DNA of 49,957 nucleotides from an uncultured Eubacteriales bacterium (GCA_902475435.1 CABRZL010000004.1:1-49957); one strand, 5' to 3'; counted from the stretch's first letter, positions 1-7,822 are shown. Program-made: numbers and translations. Notes: generated by a model not told the origin, from the letters alone.

Positions 1-350
1 GGCTTATGACGATTGACCATGCGGTAATAGTTAGGCAAATCGACAGGAATGAAACTGGCGTTCAGCAGTTTATGCGCTTCACGATAGGAAGGACCATAGA
101 AATAGTTGTGGCAGTTAATATGACCATTCATGCCAGGAGTCATCATGAAAGGATAACGGCCAATCCGGCTCTTATAGACGATGACGTTGTCCACACGATC
201 AGCGATCTCATGAAGATGGCTAAAGAGAGTCTGAGGCTCGTTGTAGTTGTTAGAGCACCAGATCACATCGCCAGACTTGATGAGGGCCAGCGCATCTTCG
301 ACAGTACCTTTTTTGCTGTCGTAGATTTTTTTGTAATCTTCGTATGTCAT
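1..350 (-). CDS. Acetyl-CoA hydrolase/transferase family protein, N-terminal part (runs off left edge)
   Basis: Only the first 116 codons lie in the window; the reading frame is open to base 1. The ATG at 350 follows GGAAAGAGG at a normal distance. The start MTYEDYKKIYDSKK, then SGDVIWCSNNYNEPQ and a stretch with KSRIGRYPFMMTPGMNGH, resembles the N-terminal domain of the 4-hydroxybutyrate/butyryl-CoA:acetate CoA-transferase group (acetyl-CoA hydrolase/transferase family). These enzymes move CoA between acyl-CoA and acetate or other acids in fermentative anaerobes. The catalytic glutamate lies in the C-terminal half, outside the window, so the exact substrate is open. A good sigma-A promoter lies upstream. 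Confidence 0.75.
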   Translation of the reverse strand, partial: MTYEDYKKIYDSKKGTVEDALALIKSGDVIWCSNNYNEPQTLFSHLHEIADRVDNVIVYKSRIGRYPFMMTPGMNGHINCHNYFYGPSYREAHKLLNASFIPVDLPNYYRMVNRHK

Positions 351-429
351 TTAGTAAACCTCTTTCCGGGGCAACTCCCCAAATTTTCGCAGCCAAGATA
401 GCTGCGGCAAGTACAATTCAAACATACTC

Positions 430-458
430 ATTATACAAAGTTCCATAGTGTTTTTCAA
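430..458 (-). promoter_or_regulatory. Sigma-A promoter of the CoA-transferase gene
   Basis: On the minus strand TTGAAA (453-458), a 17-base spacer and TATAAT (430-435). The leader of about 75 bases can form a hairpin CGCAGC/GCTGCG (389-407), with no U-run after it. Confidence 0.7.
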
Positions 459-505
459 TAGGTTTTCTACCGAAAAGCTTGGGATACAGACACGAGGCTT
501 TATGC

Positions 506-529
506 AAATTATATAACAAATTATATAAC
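506..529. repeat. Two perfect tandem copies of a 12-bp AT-rich unit
   Basis: AAATTATATAAC occurs at 506-517 and again at 518-529 without a gap. It lies in the gene-poor stretch 351-755, between the CoA-transferase promoter and the decayed regulator fragment. No function can be assigned. Confidence 0.8.
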
Positions 530-605
530 CGAGGATGACAAGTTTTATGTAAATTGCTTGGAGAATCGACTATTGCAGGTTACACGGAGCGCAAGAGAAA
601 GATAG

Positions 606-716
606 AACTATGCTCTTAACACCGAGGAATCTGCGTTAATAGATGAATACCGAATGCTCTCCTCAAAAGAACGGGAAAGCATTCGGCTGGTAATCGAAAA
701 TTATCTGGAAAAGTAA
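606..716 (+). pseudogene. C-terminal remnant of a probable HTH (XRE-type) regulator
   Basis: After an in-frame stop (TAG, 603-605) an open frame of 36 codons reads through to TAA at 714-716. Its residues include EESALIDEYRMLSSKER and end in VIENYLEK. This kind of tail, 'LIDEYRxLSxxER', is common at the C-terminus of small XRE-family repressors of mobile elements. No start codon with a ribosome binding site and no HTH part is found upstream; the bases before 603 carry stops in all frames. I read it as a decayed gene end. The family call rests on the tail only and is weak. Confidence 0.35.
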
Positions 717-721
717 AACAA

Positions 722-748
722 AAAATCCACGGCACAGCCGTGGATTTT
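722..748 (-). terminator. Intrinsic terminator after rpmB
   Basis: AAAATCCACGGC-ACA-GCCGTGGATTTT is a near-perfect stem with A- and T-rich flanks, so it can work in both directions. It sits directly after the rpmB stop on the minus strand and after the regulator remnant on the plus strand. Confidence 0.85.
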
Positions 749-755
749 ATTTGGA

Positions 756-944
756 TCAAACTGCCCGGGTGACCTTGCCGGAGCGCAGACACCTTGTACA
801 GACGTATACATGGCGCGGAGTACCGTCGACAATTGCCTTGACGCGTTTCACATTGGGCTTCCAAGCCTTGTTGGAACGTCTGTGGGAATGGGATACCTTG
901 ATACCAAAGGTCACGCCTTTGCCGCAAAAATCACATTTAGCCAT
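756..944 (-). CDS. rpmB: 50S ribosomal protein L28
   Basis: 62 residues, the normal length for L28. The protein starts MAKCDFCGKG and carries two Cys pairs, CDFC near the start and CTRC near residue 50, the zinc-binding 'C+' form of L28. The start at 944 is preceded by GGAGGTG; an upstream in-frame ATG at 953 lies in the ribosome binding site and is rejected. L28 is part of the large ribosomal subunit. It stands alone here, divergent from hprK and followed by a strong terminator. Confidence 0.97.
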   Translation of the reverse strand: MAKCDFCGKGVTFGIKVSHSHRRSNKAWKPNVKRVKAIVDGTPRHVYVCTRCLRSGKVTRAV

Positions 945-1072
945 TAGCTGCACCTCCTCGCCGTATAAAAAATGGCAGATTGCTTTTTGAGCATCGGCTT
1001 ATATCATAACAGAATGCAACCAAAATTTCAACTGTTTTTTTTATTTTCTTCAGGGAAATCAAAGGGGGAGTG

Positions 1073-1101
1073 TTGCCAAAAGCATCCTTTGTGGGTATAA
1101 T
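1073..1101 (+). promoter_or_regulatory. Sigma-A promoter of hprK
   Basis: TTGCCA (1073-1078), 17 bases, TATAAT (1096-1101), followed by AAAAGGAG and the ATG at 1134. Confidence 0.8.
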
Positions 1102-1133
1102 AATAAAAGACTAACGGAAAAAGGAGATGCGCC

Positions 1134-2084
1134 ATGTCCACTTATATGGTATCCCTCCATCATCTGACCAAAGAATTTAAACTAGAAATGCTGTTTCAGG
1201 CATCTGATTTTGAAAAGATTCAAATTATTGTGGAAGATGTGAATCGCCCTGCACTGCAACTTACAGGCTTTTTTGAACACTTTGAACCGGCGCGACTTCA
1301 AGTGATTGGTCTCGTAGAGGATACTTATCTTTCGGGACTGACGCCAGAGCAGCGGGTAGTGACGTTCGACAGACTGTTTTCATTTCGTCCTCCGGCGCTG
1401 ATCTTTGCTCGTGGATTGGAACCATGCTCCGAATGTATGGTTATGGCTCGAAAGCACAATATCACCATACTTCGCAGTGGAGCAACGACTTCAGAGCTGG
1501 TTTCCACAATGATCGCTACGTTGAAGCACTATCTGGCCCCGCGGCTAACCCGACATGGAGTGCTGGTAGAAGTCCACGGTGAAGGTATGCTTCTTTTAGG
1601 AGAAAGCGGCGTTGGAAAAAGTGAGGCGGCAATTGAACTGGTGAAGCGTGGGCACCGGCTGATTGCGGATGATGCGGTAGAAATTAAAAAAGAAGGGGCG
1701 TATCTTCTCACAGGTACTGCGCCGGAGCTGATCCGTCATTACATTGAATTGCGTGGAATCGGAGTAATTAACGTCGCAAAGCTTTTTGGTATGGGAGCGG
1801 TGAAGGATTCTTCCAACATTGATATGGTTGTAAACCTGGAAACTTGGCGGGATGATGTGACGTATGACCGCCTGGGCATTGAAAATGAATTCACAACGAT
1901 CCTGGGGGTTAAGATCCCAATGCTGACGATTCCTGTAAAGCCAGGGCGGAATTTGGCTGTCATTCTAGAGGTTGCAGCCATGAATAACCGCCAGAAAAAG
2001 ATGGGCTATAATGCCGCTATGGAATTTACAGAACAGATCAATCGGCATATTGATCAGACTATGGCGGCCAGCCAAGAAGAATAG
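1134..2084 (+). CDS. hprK: HPr kinase/phosphorylase
   Basis: 316 residues, full length. The enzyme phosphorylates HPr of the sugar phosphotransferase system on Ser46 and removes the phosphate again, and so controls CcpA-dependent catabolite repression in Firmicutes. The N-terminal domain covers about residues 1-130. The kinase domain has the conserved His (141, in HGVLVEV), the P-loop GESGVGKS (156-163), the acidic pair DD (179-180), the element IELRGIGVINV (204-214), and the family signature ETWRDDVTYDRLG (236-248). The ATG follows AAAAGGAG. A weak hairpin (2092-2100 with 2107-2115) lies after the stop without a U-run, so reading into the MATE gene is likely. Confidence 0.97.
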   Translation: MSTYMVSLHHLTKEFKLEMLFQASDFEKIQIIVEDVNRPALQLTGFFEHFEPARLQVIGLVEDTYLSGLTPEQRVVTFDRLFSFRPPALIFARGLEPCSECMVMARKHNITILRSGATTSELVSTMIATLKHYLAPRLTRHGVLVEVHGEGMLLLGESGVGKSEAAIELVKRGHRLIADDAVEIKKEGAYLLTGTAPELIRHYIELRGIGVINVAKLFGMGAVKDSSNIDMVVNLETWRDDVTYDRLGIENEFTTILGVKIPMLTIPVKPGRNLAVILEVAAMNNRQKKMGYNAAMEFTEQINRHIDQTMAASQEE

Positions 2085-2156
2085 AGTTTTTGACGCTCGC
2101 GATTCAGCGGGCGTCTGATTATGCAGAAGTACATAAGGAAGGGAGATTGGATACCC

Positions 2157-3542
2157 ATGGGAAAGACCTCGGGTACAACACTGCTGACGGAGGGGTCTAT
2201 TTGGAGGAAAATTGTTGGGTTTGCAATTCCTCTGTTTTTGGGGAATCTATTTCAGCAACTCTATAATGCGGCAGACTCATTAATTGTGGGGAATTTTATT
2301 GGCAGTGAGGCGCTGGCAGCAGTGAGTTCTTCGGGAAGCCTAATCTTCCTGCTGGTGGGACTGTTTAATGGAGTGGCAATGGGAGCAGGTGTTGTGATAG
2401 CCCGGTACTTTGGGGCAAACGATCCGGAGAATCTTCAGCGGGCAATCCACACTACCATATTTTTTGGAATTATATCGGGCTGTGCTTTAACGGTGCTTGG
2501 GATAGCGCTGACTCCGGTGCTTCTTCGTTGGATGGGAACACCGGAAAATGTGTTGCCGAATTCTGTGCTTTATTTCCGTGTTTACTTTTCTGGTGCACTT
2601 GCAGTAGTGCTCTATAATATTGCAGTGGGAATTCTTCAGGCAATGGGAGATGCGAAGCACCCTCTATATTACCTCATTATTTCCTCAGTTGTTAATGTAG
2701 TACTGGACCTACTATTCGTGGCGGTGATGGGATTTGGTGTTGGGTCTGCTGCACTGGCCACGGCAATTTCTCAGTGCCTCAGCGCATTTTTGGCATTTTG
2801 GAGGCTGTGCCGAGGGAATTCCGTATACAAGGTTGTTTGGCGGAAGATACATTATGACGGACCGATGTTGGGACAAATCTTACGAATTGGACTGCCCTCC
2901 GGAATTCAAAATTCCATCATTTCCTTTGCCAACGTGATTGTCCAGTCCTCTATCAATCGATTTGGTTCTGCTGCTATGGCAGGTTGCGGTGTATATTTCA
3001 AAATAGAGGGGTTTGGTTTTTTACCCATCACTTGCTTTGCCATGGCGCTTTCTACCTTTGTAAGCCAAAACTTGGGGGCGGAACGTTACGACCGGGTGAA
3101 GAAAGGTTCCAGATTTGGAATCGTATGTTCTATGATTATTGCAGAAATTATAGGGATAGGTGTACGTCTGTTGGCGCCATGGTTAATGGCTGCCTTCAAT
3201 CGAGATCCGGATGTCATAGCTTTCGGTGTGAATCAGGCCGGAATTGAGGCGTTATTCTGGTTCCTTCTGGCATTGAGCCACTGTATGGCTGGTGTTTTAC
3301 GTGGGGCAGGAAAATCAAAAGTACCTATGCTGGTGATGCTGGTATGTTGGTGTGTCATTCGCATCAGCTATATTACCATTGCGCTGAATTTCATATTTGA
3401 CATTCGGGTGGTTTTTTGGGCATATCCTATCACATGGACCTTAAGCTCGATTGCCTTCGCGGTGTATTATTTTCGAGCAAATTGGCTCCACGGAGGACGC
3501 ATCGGGGCAATCTCACAGTATCACAAAAAAGAAGTATCATAA
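2157..3542 (+). CDS. MATE family multidrug/Na+ antiporter
   Basis: 461 residues with about twelve hydrophobic segments in two halves, the layout of the MATE family. The start has MGKTSGTTLLTEGSIW, then GFAIPLFLGNLFQQLYNAADSLIVG, typical of DinF/NorM-like MATE proteins that export organic cations or drugs using a Na+ or H+ gradient. An earlier ATG at 2121 has no ribosome binding site; the ATG at 2157 fits the family start, with AAGGGAG somewhat far upstream (about 15 bases), so the start is not certain. It follows hprK by about 70 bases and ends in a strong terminator. The substrate is unknown. Confidence 0.88.
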   Translation: MGKTSGTTLLTEGSIWRKIVGFAIPLFLGNLFQQLYNAADSLIVGNFIGSEALAAVSSSGSLIFLLVGLFNGVAMGAGVVIARYFGANDPENLQRAIHTTIFFGIISGCALTVLGIALTPVLLRWMGTPENVLPNSVLYFRVYFSGALAVVLYNIAVGILQAMGDAKHPLYYLIISSVVNVVLDLLFVAVMGFGVGSAALATAISQCLSAFLAFWRLCRGNSVYKVVWRKIHYDGPMLGQILRIGLPSGIQNSIISFANVIVQSSINRFGSAAMAGCGVYFKIEGFGFLPITCFAMALSTFVSQNLGAERYDRVKKGSRFGIVCSMIIAEIIGIGVRLLAPWLMAAFNRDPDVIAFGVNQAGIEALFWFLLALSHCMAGVLRGAGKSKVPMLVMLVCWCVIRISYITIALNFIFDIRVVFWAYPITWTLSSIAFAVYYFRANWLHGGRIGAISQYHKKEVS

Positions 3543-3578
3543 AAAGAACGGGCTGCATGCCTTGCAGCCCGTTCTTTT
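3541..3578. terminator. Bidirectional intrinsic terminator
   Basis: AAAAGAACGGGCTGC pairs with GCAGCCCGTTCTTTT around a 7-base loop. It separates the MATE gene (plus) from the small Gly/Pro-rich gene (minus). Confidence 0.9.
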
Positions 3579-3963
3579 ACATACCACCCTGCATTTTAGG
3601 TGGTTCCCACATCTCAGTATCTTCATGAAGTGTGATGTTGTTCTCTTTTGCAAATTTCAGCATTTGCTTTTTTGCTTTGTCCCAGGAACCTTTCTCTTTA
3701 TTTTCCAGAGCTTCTTTTGTAATGGGTAGACCATCACTGGCTCCGCCGCCGGGGCCACCAGGACCGCCACCTGGCCCGGCGCCACCCTTCATCTGAATCA
3801 GCATGACCTCAGAAGGTATTTTTTTAAAGAGCTTCTTCTGCATAGTGGGCCGGAATGTAATCGTTGTGATCTGATCTGCCCGGATGTTCATGGTCATGGC
3901 TTGTTTGTCAGCCATGCGGAGCACGAACTCTGTTTTATCAAACAGGATATCGGCCTTTGCCAT
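3577..3963 (-). CDS. Small protein with a Gly/Pro-rich hinge (unknown function)
   Basis: 128 residues, family not recognised. Residues 1-58 look beta-rich (DKTEFVLRMADKQAMTMNI, then ITTITF) and could be a small barrel. Residues 60-74 are almost only Gly and Pro (AGPGGGPGGPGGG). Residues 78-115 look helical and charged, and the tail is Trp/Pro-rich (MWEPPKMQGGM). The ATG at 3963 follows GGAGGAG; frame extension upstream to 4113 has no ribosome binding site. It has its own promoter (4028-4056) and is separated from the NTF2-like operon by a terminator. The same kind of hinge occurs in three larger enzymes of the island, so a partner, assembly or adaptor role is possible. That role is inference only. 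Confidence 0.75.
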   Translation of the reverse strand: MAKADILFDKTEFVLRMADKQAMTMNIRADQITTITFRPTMQKKLFKKIPSEVMLIQMKGGAGPGGGPGGPGGGASDGLPITKEALENKEKGSWDKAKKQMLKFAKENNITLHEDTEMWEPPKMQGGM

Positions 3964-4027
3964 TGTTGACTCCTCCATTTCAAAATGTACCGATGTCTCT
4001 CTTTTATTTAAAAAACACGCTAGCATT

Positions 4028-4056
4028 AGCATATAACAATCTTGACGGTTTGTCAA
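4028..4056 (-). promoter_or_regulatory. Promoter with overlapping palindrome for the small Gly/Pro-rich gene
   Basis: On the minus strand TTGACA (4051-4056), 17 bases, TATGCT (4028-4033). The -35 is one arm of a perfect inverted repeat TTGAC-N5-GTCAA (4042-4056), a plausible operator. Confidence 0.6.
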
Positions 4057-4145
4057 ACGTTGGTTTGTGCAAAGCCATACAATTTGTGTTCTGAGATTTT
4101 GTATATGTTGCAAAAATATGACAATGTATGGAATTTAAGATGAAA

Positions 4146-4175
4146 CAGGCCCTCGGTATTTCTACCGAGGGCCTG
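4146..4175 (-). terminator. Intrinsic terminator of the NTF2-like operon
   Basis: A perfect 13-bp stem (4146-4158 with 4163-4175) and a 4-base loop, followed on the minus strand by TTTCATCTT. It lies just after the stop of the third NTF2-like gene. Confidence 0.85.
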
Positions 4176-4179
4176 AAGA

Positions 4180-5154
4180 TCAATCAACTTCAGGGGTTTC
4201 GTAGATGCGATAAGTGTTGTTTCGATCCATTGTGGTATATGGTTCAGGCCATGGAACCGTATTCTGCACGTGCATAATTGGGGTGTAGTTATAGTGAATG
4301 GGGCCAGGCACTGCGACGTGAACCTCGCCCTTTGCTCCGCCGGCAGAGGTTGCACCACGAGTAGCGCCTTTCTCTTTGATCTTCATGCCGGGGACAGGGG
4401 CGTTTTCTGGTTGAGGAGCACCGGGGCCGCCGGGGCCGCCGGGCCCACCAGGACCGCCTGGGGCTCCACCAGGGCCGCCTGGGCCACCGCCAGGACCGCC
4501 GGGGGCTCCACCAGGACCACCAGGGCCACCGCCAGGACCGCCGGGAGCTCCACCAGGACCCGGCCCGCCGCCGATGCCCATAAGCTTATTATAGGCATCC
4601 ATACCGGGATTACATACATCCATAGGACCGCCCATATCTGGGCATACCTGTTCATGAAGATAGAGCCATTCGCCGGTCTCTTCGTCATAGATAAAGTCAG
4701 AGCCATAACGTTCCCAAAGCGTCAATCCTCGGAACTTGTGGTTGGCGTTCAGTGCAAATACCAGGATACCAGGGGTCAAGAAAGATGCGCGAACGGTCTT
4801 TCCGTCATCGGCTGCTTCAATTATATCCGTGGCAAGCGTGTGCATAGAGATTTCACGTATGGAGCGAGCATCAAACCATGAGATTTCCGGATGTTGCTTC
4901 ACCAGGCTGATATAGTTCCGGAAGCCATCAGGATCATAGTTAGAAACGCTGTTGTACCAAACTTCGTCAAAACCGCACATAACACCGAATAAATGCCCCC
5001 AAGAGGCTTCCTCGCTGGTATCCCAAAATTCACCCCATTCTTCCTTGCAGTAGGAGGTGGCATGGAGGTACGTATGACGGGCATGAAGATATTCTGCTGC
5101 CTGCATGCCCTCAGCATTATGAATACGCTGGGAAATAGACAGATGTGTTTTCAT
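4180..5154 (-). CDS. NTF2/SnoaL-like protein with long Gly/Pro-rich tandem repeat
   Basis: 324 residues. Residues 1-175 form an NTF2-like (SnoaL-type) domain: an N-terminal helix pair, EAADDGKTVRASF (113-125), and a late strand with GEWLYLHEQV (161-170), where its two neighbours have W-K-I-W-H. Residues 195-247 are a collagen-like run of Gly, Pro and Ala with a 14-residue repeat APGGPGGGPGGPGG in about three copies. A C-terminal part (248-324) ends with PWPEPYTTMDRNNTYRIYETP. SnoaL-type folds include dehydratases (BaiE), isomerases and cyclases; the reaction here is unknown. Third gene of an operon: its ATG overlaps the stop of the gene before it (TGATG). The repeat is absent from its two NTF2-like neighbours. 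Confidence 0.8.
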   Translation of the reverse strand: MKTHLSISQRIHNAEGMQAAEYLHARHTYLHATSYCKEEWGEFWDTSEEASWGHLFGVMCGFDEVWYNSVSNYDPDGFRNYISLVKQHPEISWFDARSIREISMHTLATDIIEAADDGKTVRASFLTPGILVFALNANHKFRGLTLWERYGSDFIYDEETGEWLYLHEQVCPDMGGPMDVCNPGMDAYNKLMGIGGGPGPGGAPGGPGGGPGGPGGAPGGPGGGPGGPGGAPGGPGGPGGPGGPGAPQPENAPVPGMKIKEKGATRGATSAGGAKGEVHVAVPGPIHYNYTPIMHVQNTVPWPEPYTTMDRNNTYRIYETPEVD

Positions 5155-5939
5155 CAGCCATTCTCCTTTCTGTAGTTGGGGTGGCCCTTATGCCACTGCG
5201 GACGGCCCTCCGGACCGTAACCTTCTGCAGGATCATAAGAGTAGTACGCCACAGGCGGTACAGTTGGATAGCCATCGGACCAGCCATAGCTGCGGTTGTG
5301 GACAACATAGGGCATGGTGGGCTGACCAAATTCCTTCTGTGGTTCAACAGGGCCTGTGGGGAAGGTATCTACATCACCCAAATTGGTTCCGGCTTCATAT
5401 TCCACATCGTTGGCAACCAGCAGGTGCCAAATCTTCCATGTTCCATCGTCTTCTTTTACAAAGTCAGCGCAGATTCGTTCCGGGTACCACATGGCCTTGC
5501 ATGAGCCATCCGGATTGCCATGGCACTCTACACCCAAAGAATACCATACGCCTTTTGCAGTTTTTCCGTCCCCAGCCAGAACAACACAGGGCGTGGATAT
5601 ATGATGGGCAATGAAATCGCCATAGCCAAAGTTGTCGCGAATGTTGCGAAGTCCGGGATTTGCAGCACATTTTGCGTCCAGAGCTTCCTGCTGCCTTTGC
5701 GTATGTTGAACCACGTAATAGTTGGAGATTTCGTCCATTCCAATATAATAGCCCCAGTTGGAGCCATAAGAAGCCGTTTTTTTGTATTTTGGTTCGGAAA
5801 CCCAAAGCGTATCCAGCTCCAATCGCCGCTGGTTGTTCATATTCATGACCTGACGGCGCGCCATAAGGTCTTTTACGTCCTCAATATCCCAAACCCGAAT
5901 AATCCGCTCGTCGTCGGAATAGTATTGCTTTCTGCTCAT
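5154..5939 (-). CDS. NTF2/SnoaL-like protein (second of three)
   Basis: 261 residues. The NTF2-like domain shows DVKDLMARRQVMNM near residue 20, AGDGKTAKGVWYSLG in the middle and DDGTWKIWHLLV in the last strand, matching the neighbouring 252-residue protein (AADGKTAKGFFYVFG, EDGVWKIWHVLY). The C-terminal 60 residues are rich in Tyr, Pro and Gly (DPAEGYGPEGRPQWHKGHP) but hold no PGG run. The ATG at 5939 sits in an ATGA overlap with the stop of the upstream gene, after AGGAGG, so translation is probably coupled. The aromatic-rich pocket residues fit a small-molecule enzyme, but no catalytic pair can be named safely. Confidence 0.82.
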   Translation of the reverse strand: MSRKQYYSDDERIIRVWDIEDVKDLMARRQVMNMNNQRRLELDTLWVSEPKYKKTASYGSNWGYYIGMDEISNYYVVQHTQRQQEALDAKCAANPGLRNIRDNFGYGDFIAHHISTPCVVLAGDGKTAKGVWYSLGVECHGNPDGSCKAMWYPERICADFVKEDDGTWKIWHLLVANDVEYEAGTNLGDVDTFPTGPVEPQKEFGQPTMPYVVHNRSYGWSDGYPTVPPVAYYSYDPAEGYGPEGRPQWHKGHPNYRKENG

Positions 5940-6694
5940 TTCAACGCCTCCTGACTTTCAGCGCCATAGCTGAAGGTGTTTTCAAAGGTGTCATAGGGCT
6001 CCGGTACCCGAGGCAACCGGGTATGAGGACGGGAGCCCGTGTAGAGTTGCCGCAGTTCCATGGGCTGATTGGGAGCTGCGAGGGTTAAACCTTTCAGCGG
6101 CATAAAACCGGGCATTTCCGGGAATTGCTCTATTGCTTTGGGGTCACCCCATTTCTTTCCGGCAGGGGTATTTATGTCCTCCAAGTATAGAACATGCCAG
6201 ATTTTCCAAACACCGTCTTCTCGAATAAAGTCAAAGCAGCAGCTTCCTAGGACCCAGTTGGAAATAGGGCCGCGTTCGGAAATATCGGTTACCAGGCCGA
6301 ATACATAGAAAAAGCCCTTTGCAGTTTTTCCATCTGCGGCTACCTCGATAATTGCATTATCCAGAGAACGAATTTCCATAGGACCGCGCCCATAGAGCTT
6401 CTCATCGGAATATTCTCCCAAATCTTCTGGAAAAACCGCCTTGAGAACCTGCGCTTTTTTCCGTGTGGCAGCGTCGATGGAAGCATAATAGGCCTCCAAT
6501 GCTTTCCGCCCCGCATAGTATCCGCCGTTTGTACCCAGAGAGATGTCATCGCGACTGGACCAGAGGTCAGATAATATGGTGGGTTCCTTTTTTAGCAGTA
6601 GGCTCATGACATATTTACCGGCCAGATTCTTTACATCCCGCCGATCCTCAAATCGCCCTACCAGCTCCTCTGTGTTGAAGTTCAGAGTTGACAT
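5936..6694 (-). CDS. NTF2/SnoaL-like protein (first of three)
   Basis: 252 residues. The start at 6694 follows AAAGGAG; the frame is open further upstream but without a ribosome binding site. It has the SnoaL-type start RRDVKNLAGKYVMSLLL (similar in style to BaiE-type dehydratases, where Tyr and Asp of this helix are used), AADGKTAKGFFYVFG, and EDGVWKIWHVLYLED. The C-terminal extension ends in RVPEPYDTFENTFSYG, and a related PEPY[DT]T motif is seen in the third gene of the operon. It lies behind a LysR gene of the same strand, with a promoter in between. Function: probable small-molecule dehydratase, isomerase or hydratase, by fold only. Confidence 0.82.
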   Translation of the reverse strand: MSTLNFNTEELVGRFEDRRDVKNLAGKYVMSLLLKKEPTILSDLWSSRDDISLGTNGGYYAGRKALEAYYASIDAATRKKAQVLKAVFPEDLGEYSDEKLYGRGPMEIRSLDNAIIEVAADGKTAKGFFYVFGLVTDISERGPISNWVLGSCCFDFIREDGVWKIWHVLYLEDINTPAGKKWGDPKAIEQFPEMPGFMPLKGLTLAAPNQPMELRQLYTGSRPHTRLPRVPEPYDTFENTFSYGAESQEALK

Positions 6695-6725
6695 AGATGG
6701 ACTCCTTTCCTTTGGTTTTGATTTT

Positions 6726-6754
6726 ATTATACCGGAGTCTGATGCGTGCATAAA
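6726..6754 (-). promoter_or_regulatory. Promoter of the NTF2-like operon, weak -35
   Basis: A perfect TATAAT on the minus strand (6726-6731), with only TTTATG (6749-6754) at 17 bases. A short dyad GCAT-AAA-ATGC (6748-6758) overlaps the -35. A poor -35 with a dyad beside it fits an activator such as the adjacent LysR protein; this is inference. Confidence 0.5.
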
Positions 6755-6795
6755 ATGCGAAAAAGCTATGCGGCATTCCCTGAAGTTATGAAACA

Positions 6796-6817
6796 GCCGC
6801 TGGAGAATTCCAGCGGC
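6796..6817 (-). terminator. Hairpin after LysR gene 1
   Basis: GCCGCTGGA and TCCAGCGGC pair around a 4-base loop, followed on the minus strand by TGTTTCAT. It is a modest terminator that would partly separate the LysR gene from the NTF2-like operon. Confidence 0.6.
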
Positions 6818-6831
6818 GCAACATTGTCTAA

Positions 6832-7797
6832 TCAATCTTTTAAGTTGTTAATACCCAGGCGTTTCCTGCCTTCAAACTGATTTTCTGGAAACTTTTCTCC
6901 AAAGTATTCATTCAGCTCCCGGCCCAGATTTTGGAAGTAGTTGATGGCATAGTGATAGAGTCTGGCTGCGTTGGGCTGTAAAATCCGGTCCCGTCGCTTT
7001 GCTATGGACATAAGCCGTACCAGCTCTACATCTGTAGAGCGAAGGACCTGAAGGCCGCGCATGTTTTTTCGATAAATAAGATTGGCAGGAACCAGTGAGA
7101 CGCCTAAATTATTTCTCAGTGCATCGTCAATGAGATCCCCTTCGTTGCTGTGGAGTAAAATGTTAGGCTCAAAACCGGCCATGCCGCATAAGACGCCTAT
7201 GATCTTTTGGTCAAAACTGGCTTCATCGACTAAAAAATTGTCATCCCGGAAGTCTGCGAGCTGAACGTACTTTTGATCAGCCAGAGGATGGAGGTGACTT
7301 ACTACAATGAAAACTTCCTCTTCCATCAGCTTGATTTGCTCAATCTCGCTGTTTTCAATGGTAATTGGAGTCACAGCAAAGTCCAGTTTGCCAGAGAGTA
7401 ACTCACTCTCTAGGATATTTTCCTCGTAAAGAAACTGATGAATCTGCACCTGTTCCCCGGTAGAGAGGAAATCATAGATTAGCTCGTGGAGTACCCCGGC
7501 AACCTGGGATGCAATGGACACACTATCGCCGGACTGACGCATAAGTTCTCTCAGCTTCTTTTCACCCTGTTCCAAAACTTGAAATGCAGAGGAGACATAG
7601 TCGTAATAAACCCGGCCCATAGCAGAAAGGCTGATACGTCCTTTGCGGCGTTCGAACAAAGTAACGTTTAGGCTTTTCTCCAGTTTCGCAATGGCCTTGC
7701 TAAGTGCCGGTTGAGAGATATATAAAAGCTCTGCGGCCTTGGTGATATTTTCAATTTCAGCCACAGTTTTAAAATAATACAGCAGTGTTAGTTCCAT
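6832..7797 (-). CDS. LysR family transcriptional regulator 1
   Basis: 321 residues. The N-terminal winged HTH starts MELTLLYYFKTVAE and has TKAAELLYISQPALSKAIAKLE, typical of LysR proteins. The remainder is the periplasmic-binding-protein-like sensor domain (EEEVFIVVSHLHPLADQ). The ATG at 7797 follows AAGGTGG; a GTG four codons earlier is possible but fits the family less well. It lies between the substrate-binding lipoprotein and the NTF2-like operon on the same strand, and probably activates the latter. It has its own promoter. Confidence 0.9.
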   Translation of the reverse strand: MELTLLYYFKTVAEIENITKAAELLYISQPALSKAIAKLEKSLNVTLFERRKGRISLSAMGRVYYDYVSSAFQVLEQGEKKLRELMRQSGDSVSIASQVAGVLHELIYDFLSTGEQVQIHQFLYEENILESELLSGKLDFAVTPITIENSEIEQIKLMEEEVFIVVSHLHPLADQKYVQLADFRDDNFLVDEASFDQKIIGVLCGMAGFEPNILLHSNEGDLIDDALRNNLGVSLVPANLIYRKNMRGLQVLRSTDVELVRLMSIAKRRDRILQPNAARLYHYAINYFQNLGRELNEYFGEKFPENQFEGRKRLGINNLKD

Positions 7798-7822
7798 AAA
7801 AGCTTCCACCTTCTTCCTCTAT

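Noticed and set aside
2092..2115. Hairpin after hprK as terminator
   Set aside because: The stem needs a G-U pair and no U-run follows, so it is not called as a terminator.
4414..4572. Regular repeats that could be taken for a CRISPR-like array
   Set aside because: The units are contiguous, GC-rich and in frame, with no spacers; they code the Gly/Pro run.
4270..4881. A long open frame on the plus strand opposite the third NTF2-like gene
   Set aside because: It is the complement of the Gly/Pro-rich coding region, has no ribosome binding site and gives a Thr/Ala-rich product of low complexity.
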